In this document: positions 6,865 through 9,349 of the stretch, one piece after another
Numbering within the stretch: the stretch's first letter is position 1
How the letters are laid out: the number at the start of each line of letters is the position of its first letter
Origin: Actinomycetota bacterium
Lineage (GTDB): Bacteria > Actinomycetota > Acidimicrobiia > Acidimicrobiales > Ilumatobacteraceae
Length of the DNA stretch: 9,349 nt
Assembly: GCA_009705865.1 (NCBI GenBank)
Contig: WLSJ01000068.1
Span: 1-9,349 of the forward strand
Direction of reading: 5' to 3'
Translations under genes and position numbers: made by a program
Notes under the pieces: model-generated
Told to the model about the DNA's origin: nothing
What the model saw: the letters and a program-made list of their open reading frames with translations, nothing else
The model's database searches: none

Positions 6865-7845
6865 GTGGCTTTCCCCGTTTCACGCCCTCGCCGACTTCGC
6901 ACCACTCATGCCATGCGTGAATTGGTAGCCGAGACTCGCGTGCATGTCTCTGACCTTGTGGCGCCTCTGTTTGTTCGCGAAGGTATTTCTTCTCCTGAGC
7001 CCATCGTGTCCCTGCCCGGAGTTGTGCAACACACCCGCGCGTCGCTTGTTGAAGAGGTTCTGGCCTTGCGAGATCTTGGGGTACGGGCTGTCATTTTGTT
7101 CGGAATCCCTGTGCAGAAAGACGCCGTCGGATCTGGCGCATATGACCCGAACGGGATCGTGCAGGTCGCATTGCGTGACCTTCGGGCAGCCGTCGGCGAT
7201 GACATGGTCATCATGGCCGACTTGTGCGTCGATGAGTACACATCTCACGGCCATTGCGGCATTGTCGGTGCCGATGGTGATGTCGATAACGACGCAACTC
7301 TTGCCATTTATTGCAAAGCTGCTCTGGCGCAAGCCGAAGCCGGAGCACATGTTGTTGCTCCGAGCGGAATGATGGATGGCCAAGTCGGGGCAATTCGTGC
7401 CGCCCTTGATGGCGCTGGCTATCAGAATGTGGCAATTATGGCCTACTCGGCCAAGTACGCCTCAGCTCTTTATGGGCCATTTCGCGATGCGGTCGATGTT
7501 CAGATTGCAGGCGGGGGACACCGAAAGGGTTACCAACAGGATTGGCGTAATACCCGCGAGTCGATGCGTGAGGTGTTTGAAGACCTTGAACAAGGTGCCG
7601 ACATTGTGATGATTAAACCCGCTCTGTCGTATCTCGATGTGATCTCTCATGTCCGCGAAGCAGTTGATGTTCCGGTAGCTGCGTATCACGTCAGTGGCGA
7701 ATACGCCATGATCAAGGCTGCTGCCGAACGCGGATGGATTGATCATGATGCGGTTGCTCTTGAACAACTCACCGCAATCAAGCGCGCTGGTGCTGACATT
7801 ATTCTCACCTATCTCACGCGTTGGTTCGCTGAATATTCTTCGTAA
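6865..7845 (+). CDS. hemB: Porphobilinogen synthase (delta-aminolevulinate dehydratase), mixed metal-site type
   Basis: HemB condenses two 5-aminolevulinate molecules into porphobilinogen. The 326-residue protein opens with the family-typical RPRRLRTTHAMRELVAET. It has both Schiff-base lysines: Lys197 in YSAKYASALYGPFRDA and Lys251 in VMIKPALSYLD. The metal-site segment reads DLCVDEYTSHGHCG, so the three ligand positions are Cys121, Asp123 and Cys131. Zinc enzymes usually have Cys-Cys-Cys there, and magnesium-type enzymes Ala-Asp-Asp. The start is GTG with no Shine-Dalgarno sequence. An in-frame stop lies 12 nt upstream, so no longer start is possible beyond a few codons. The 47-nt gap after hemD is the widest in the cluster and could hold a weak promoter, though I see no convincing one. 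Third positions appear richer in G and C than in hemL next door. Confidence 0.97.
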   Translation: MAFPVSRPRRLRTTHAMRELVAETRVHVSDLVAPLFVREGISSPEPIVSLPGVVQHTRASLVEEVLALRDLGVRAVILFGIPVQKDAVGSGAYDPNGIVQVALRDLRAAVGDDMVIMADLCVDEYTSHGHCGIVGADGDVDNDATLAIYCKAALAQAEAGAHVVAPSGMMDGQVGAIRAALDGAGYQNVAIMAYSAKYASALYGPFRDAVDVQIAGGGHRKGYQQDWRNTRESMREVFEDLEQGADIVMIKPALSYLDVISHVREAVDVPVAAYHVSGEYAMIKAAAERGWIDHDAVALEQLTAIKRAGADIILTYLTRWFAEYSS

Positions 7846-7848
7846 GGA
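7844..7848 (+). promoter_or_regulatory. AAGGA ribosome binding site for hemL
   Basis: AAGGA overlaps the hemB stop codon (TAA at 7843-7845) and lies 9 nt before the hemL ATG. It is the clearest Shine-Dalgarno sequence in the heme cluster. It decides the start at 7858, and therefore that the unusual cysteine-containing N-terminal extension of HemL is translated. Confidence 0.75.
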
Positions 7849-7857
7849 AAACCCGCA

Positions 7858-9210
7858 ATGAATTCACCGATTTCTTTTTGTGATGCCAATGCATGTGTCG
7901 CTGCGGGATGCACTGCAACTGTGTGTCGTGGATTAGGTATTGCATCGAATCAAGTTTTGTTTGATCGTTCTGCGCAAGTTATTCCTGGCGGTGTTAATTC
8001 CTCAATTCGCGCATTCAAGGCAGTTGGTGGAACTCCGTATGTTGTGTCTCGCGCAGAAGGCGCATTTGTCTATGACGTTGAGGGAAACGAACTCATTGAC
8101 TTAGTGCAAAGTTATGGTGCAATTATTCTTGGCCATGCTCACCCGAAAGTGACTGAAGCAATTCGTAGTGCAGCAGGTGACGGAACTTCATATGGTGCGC
8201 CAACTCCGCGTGAAATGAAATTGGCAGAAGCAATTTCAGAGCGAGTGCCTTCGTGTGAACGAGTTCGTTTCATGAACAGCGGTACTGAAGCAACTAGTAC
8301 TGCTGTGCGACTTGCTCGTGGTGCTACGGGCCGCAAACGCATCGTTACATTTCACGGAAACTTTCATGGCGCAACAGATGCGCTACTTGCTGCGGGCGGA
8401 AGTGGTTTAGCAACACTCGGACTTCCTGGCACTGCAGGTGTTCCGGAAGAAGCGGTTGCTAATACGTGGGTAGTGCCGTACAACGTGGTGCCACGACTAG
8501 ATGATGATGTTGCAGCCGTGTTTGTTGAACCGGTTGCGGCGAACATGGGATTAGTTTCACCAGCTCCAGGATTTCTTGAAGGACTTCGTGCAGAGTGTGA
8601 CCGCGTTGGCGCATTATTGGTTTTTGATGAAGTGATTACTGGATTTCGTTTAGGTTCGGGTGGCGCACAAGCAAAATACGATGTCAAGCCTGATCTCACA
8701 TGTTTTGGAAAAGTCATTGGTGGTGGTTTGCCAATTGGTGCAGTTGGTGGTCGTCGCGACATCATGGAAAACCTCACACCACTTGGTTCAGTTTTTCATG
8801 CCGGAACTCTTGCGGGTAATCCACTTGCTACAGCTGCCGGTCTTGCTGCACTGAATGAATTGTCTGATGACGTGTACATGGAGTTGTCAGCTCGTGCTCG
8901 ATTTGCGTCGGCGTTGTTACGAGATGCGTGCAGTACAGAAAACATCCCAGCGCAATTTCCAGTTGTTGGAACTTTGATTGGTATGTACTTTGGAAATGAA
9001 CTTGGTGGGAAGACTCCAACTAATTTTGCTGAAGCGCAAACAACAGATGAGGCCTTGTATGCAAAGGTGTTTCATGCATTGTTACAAGGTGGAGTTGCGC
9101 TTGCCCCAGGTGCATATGAAGCAGTATTTGTTGGTCTTTCACATACTGATTCAGTGTTGGATCAATTAGCAGTTCGAGTGTCCACGGCTCTGAAAGGCCT
9201 CATGCATTGA
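7858..9210 (+). CDS. hemL: Glutamate-1-semialdehyde 2,1-aminomutase with Cys-rich N-terminal extension
   Basis: HemL is a PLP enzyme that moves the amino group of glutamate-1-semialdehyde to form 5-aminolevulinate. Family marks are SAQVIPGGVNSSIRAF at the usual N-terminal position, YGAIILGHAHP, NSGTEATSTAVRLARG, FDEVITGFRLG, and the PLP lysine at 285 in CFGKVIGGGLPIGA. The protein has 450 residues against about 426 in E. coli, where the lysine is residue 265; the excess is nearly all at the N-terminus. The first 30 residues are not typical of the family and hold cysteines at 8, 13, 18 and 23, spaced exactly five apart. The AAGGA site before the ATG supports this start, and no alternative start nearer the core has a comparable site. 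Codon choice appears more A/T-ending than in hemB. The next gene's probable start overlaps the stop codon. Confidence 0.96.
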   Translation: MNSPISFCDANACVAAGCTATVCRGLGIASNQVLFDRSAQVIPGGVNSSIRAFKAVGGTPYVVSRAEGAFVYDVEGNELIDLVQSYGAIILGHAHPKVTEAIRSAAGDGTSYGAPTPREMKLAEAISERVPSCERVRFMNSGTEATSTAVRLARGATGRKRIVTFHGNFHGATDALLAAGGSGLATLGLPGTAGVPEEAVANTWVVPYNVVPRLDDDVAAVFVEPVAANMGLVSPAPGFLEGLRAECDRVGALLVFDEVITGFRLGSGGAQAKYDVKPDLTCFGKVIGGGLPIGAVGGRRDIMENLTPLGSVFHAGTLAGNPLATAAGLAALNELSDDVYMELSARARFASALLRDACSTENIPAQFPVVGTLIGMYFGNELGGKTPTNFAEAQTTDEALYAKVFHALLQGGVALAPGAYEAVFVGLSHTDSVLDQLAVRVSTALKGLMH

Positions 9211-9349
9211 GTCGGCGAATTCTTGTCGGAGCATTGGTAGCAGGACTGATCGCAGTTGTTGTTTTTGCGACACGTGATACATCAACAACTGTGTCTGTGT
9301 CTCAAACGCTTCACAAAGTTGATCTGGTAGCAAGTGTGAATTCCATCAA
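9207..9349 (+). CDS. N-terminus of a membrane-anchored or exported protein, 3' end outside the window
   Basis: A frame opens at TTG 9207, overlapping the hemL stop codon, and stays open for 47 codons to the end of the window. It begins MSRRILVGALVAGLIAVVVF (if TTG is read as Met): two arginines, a hydrophobic stretch of about 15 residues, then a polar Thr/Ser-rich region that includes ATRDTSTTVSVS. This is the pattern of a signal peptide or N-terminal membrane anchor with the rest outside the cytoplasm. The stop-start overlap suggests translational coupling to hemL. In some actinobacteria a ResA/TlpA-type thioredoxin for cytochrome c maturation lies near here, and the KVDLVASVNSI segment could be the lead into such a domain. 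That is a guess, because no CxxC motif is within view. Confidence 0.6.
   Translation, partial: MSRRILVGALVAGLIAVVVFATRDTSTTVSVSQTLHKVDLVASVNSI

Noticed and set aside
6880..7383. 167-codon open frame on the - strand inside hemB
   Set aside because: It lies antisense to strongly conserved HemB sequence and has no recognisable features of its own.
8254..8266. TGTGAACGAGTTC inside hemL, resembling half of a Rex site
   Set aside because: The right half-site (CACA) is missing and the bases encode conserved HemL residues before NSGTEA.

Overview
The window is an ordinary, gene-dense chromosomal stretch of moderate GC. It most likely comes from an actinobacterium with a compact genome, such as a freshwater or marine planktonic Actinomycetota or Acidimicrobiia lineage. 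That placement is inferred from three things: the rex-hemA-hemC-hemD-hemB gene order known from Streptomyces, an actinobacterial-looking HemB metal motif, and the moderate GC with very short intergenic gaps. No rRNA or other taxonomic marker is present, so the assignment is tentative. I see no tRNA, rRNA, insertion sequence, CRISPR array, prophage or integration site.

Left block (1-2449, + strand): the 3' part of a SAM hydroxide adenosyltransferase (DUF62, chlorinase/fluorinase-like) gene, a 28-codon single-membrane-segment peptide gene, and an AMP-forming acyl-CoA synthetase-like gene. The gaps are 9 and 13 nt, so they could be one transcript. A 249-residue membrane protein lies on the - strand (2415-3164). 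It converges on the ligase with a 35-nt overlap of the two 3' ends.

Right block (3234-9349, + strand): the redox repressor gene rex, then hemA, hemC, hemD, hemB and hemL. HemA and HemL make 5-aminolevulinate from glutamyl-tRNA (C5 route). HemB makes porphobilinogen, HemC hydroxymethylbilane and HemD uroporphyrinogen III. The block therefore encodes the whole path from Glu-tRNA to the first macrocyclic tetrapyrrole precursor of heme. The genes are 6, 8, 6, 47 and 12 nt apart. A further gene overlaps the hemL stop and runs off the window; it begins with a membrane anchor or signal sequence.

The 69-nt divergent gap between the membrane protein and rex holds a perfect 8-bp inverted repeat with the geometry of a Rex operator. 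This suggests that NADH/NAD+ status controls rex and the heme genes, and perhaps the divergent membrane protein too. The most unusual features are a regularly spaced four-cysteine N-terminal extension on HemL, a mixed Cys/Asp/Cys metal site in HemB, an Ala where many DUF62 enzymes have His, and the absence of Shine-Dalgarno sequences before hemA, hemC and hemD. I did not find a clearly new biological system.
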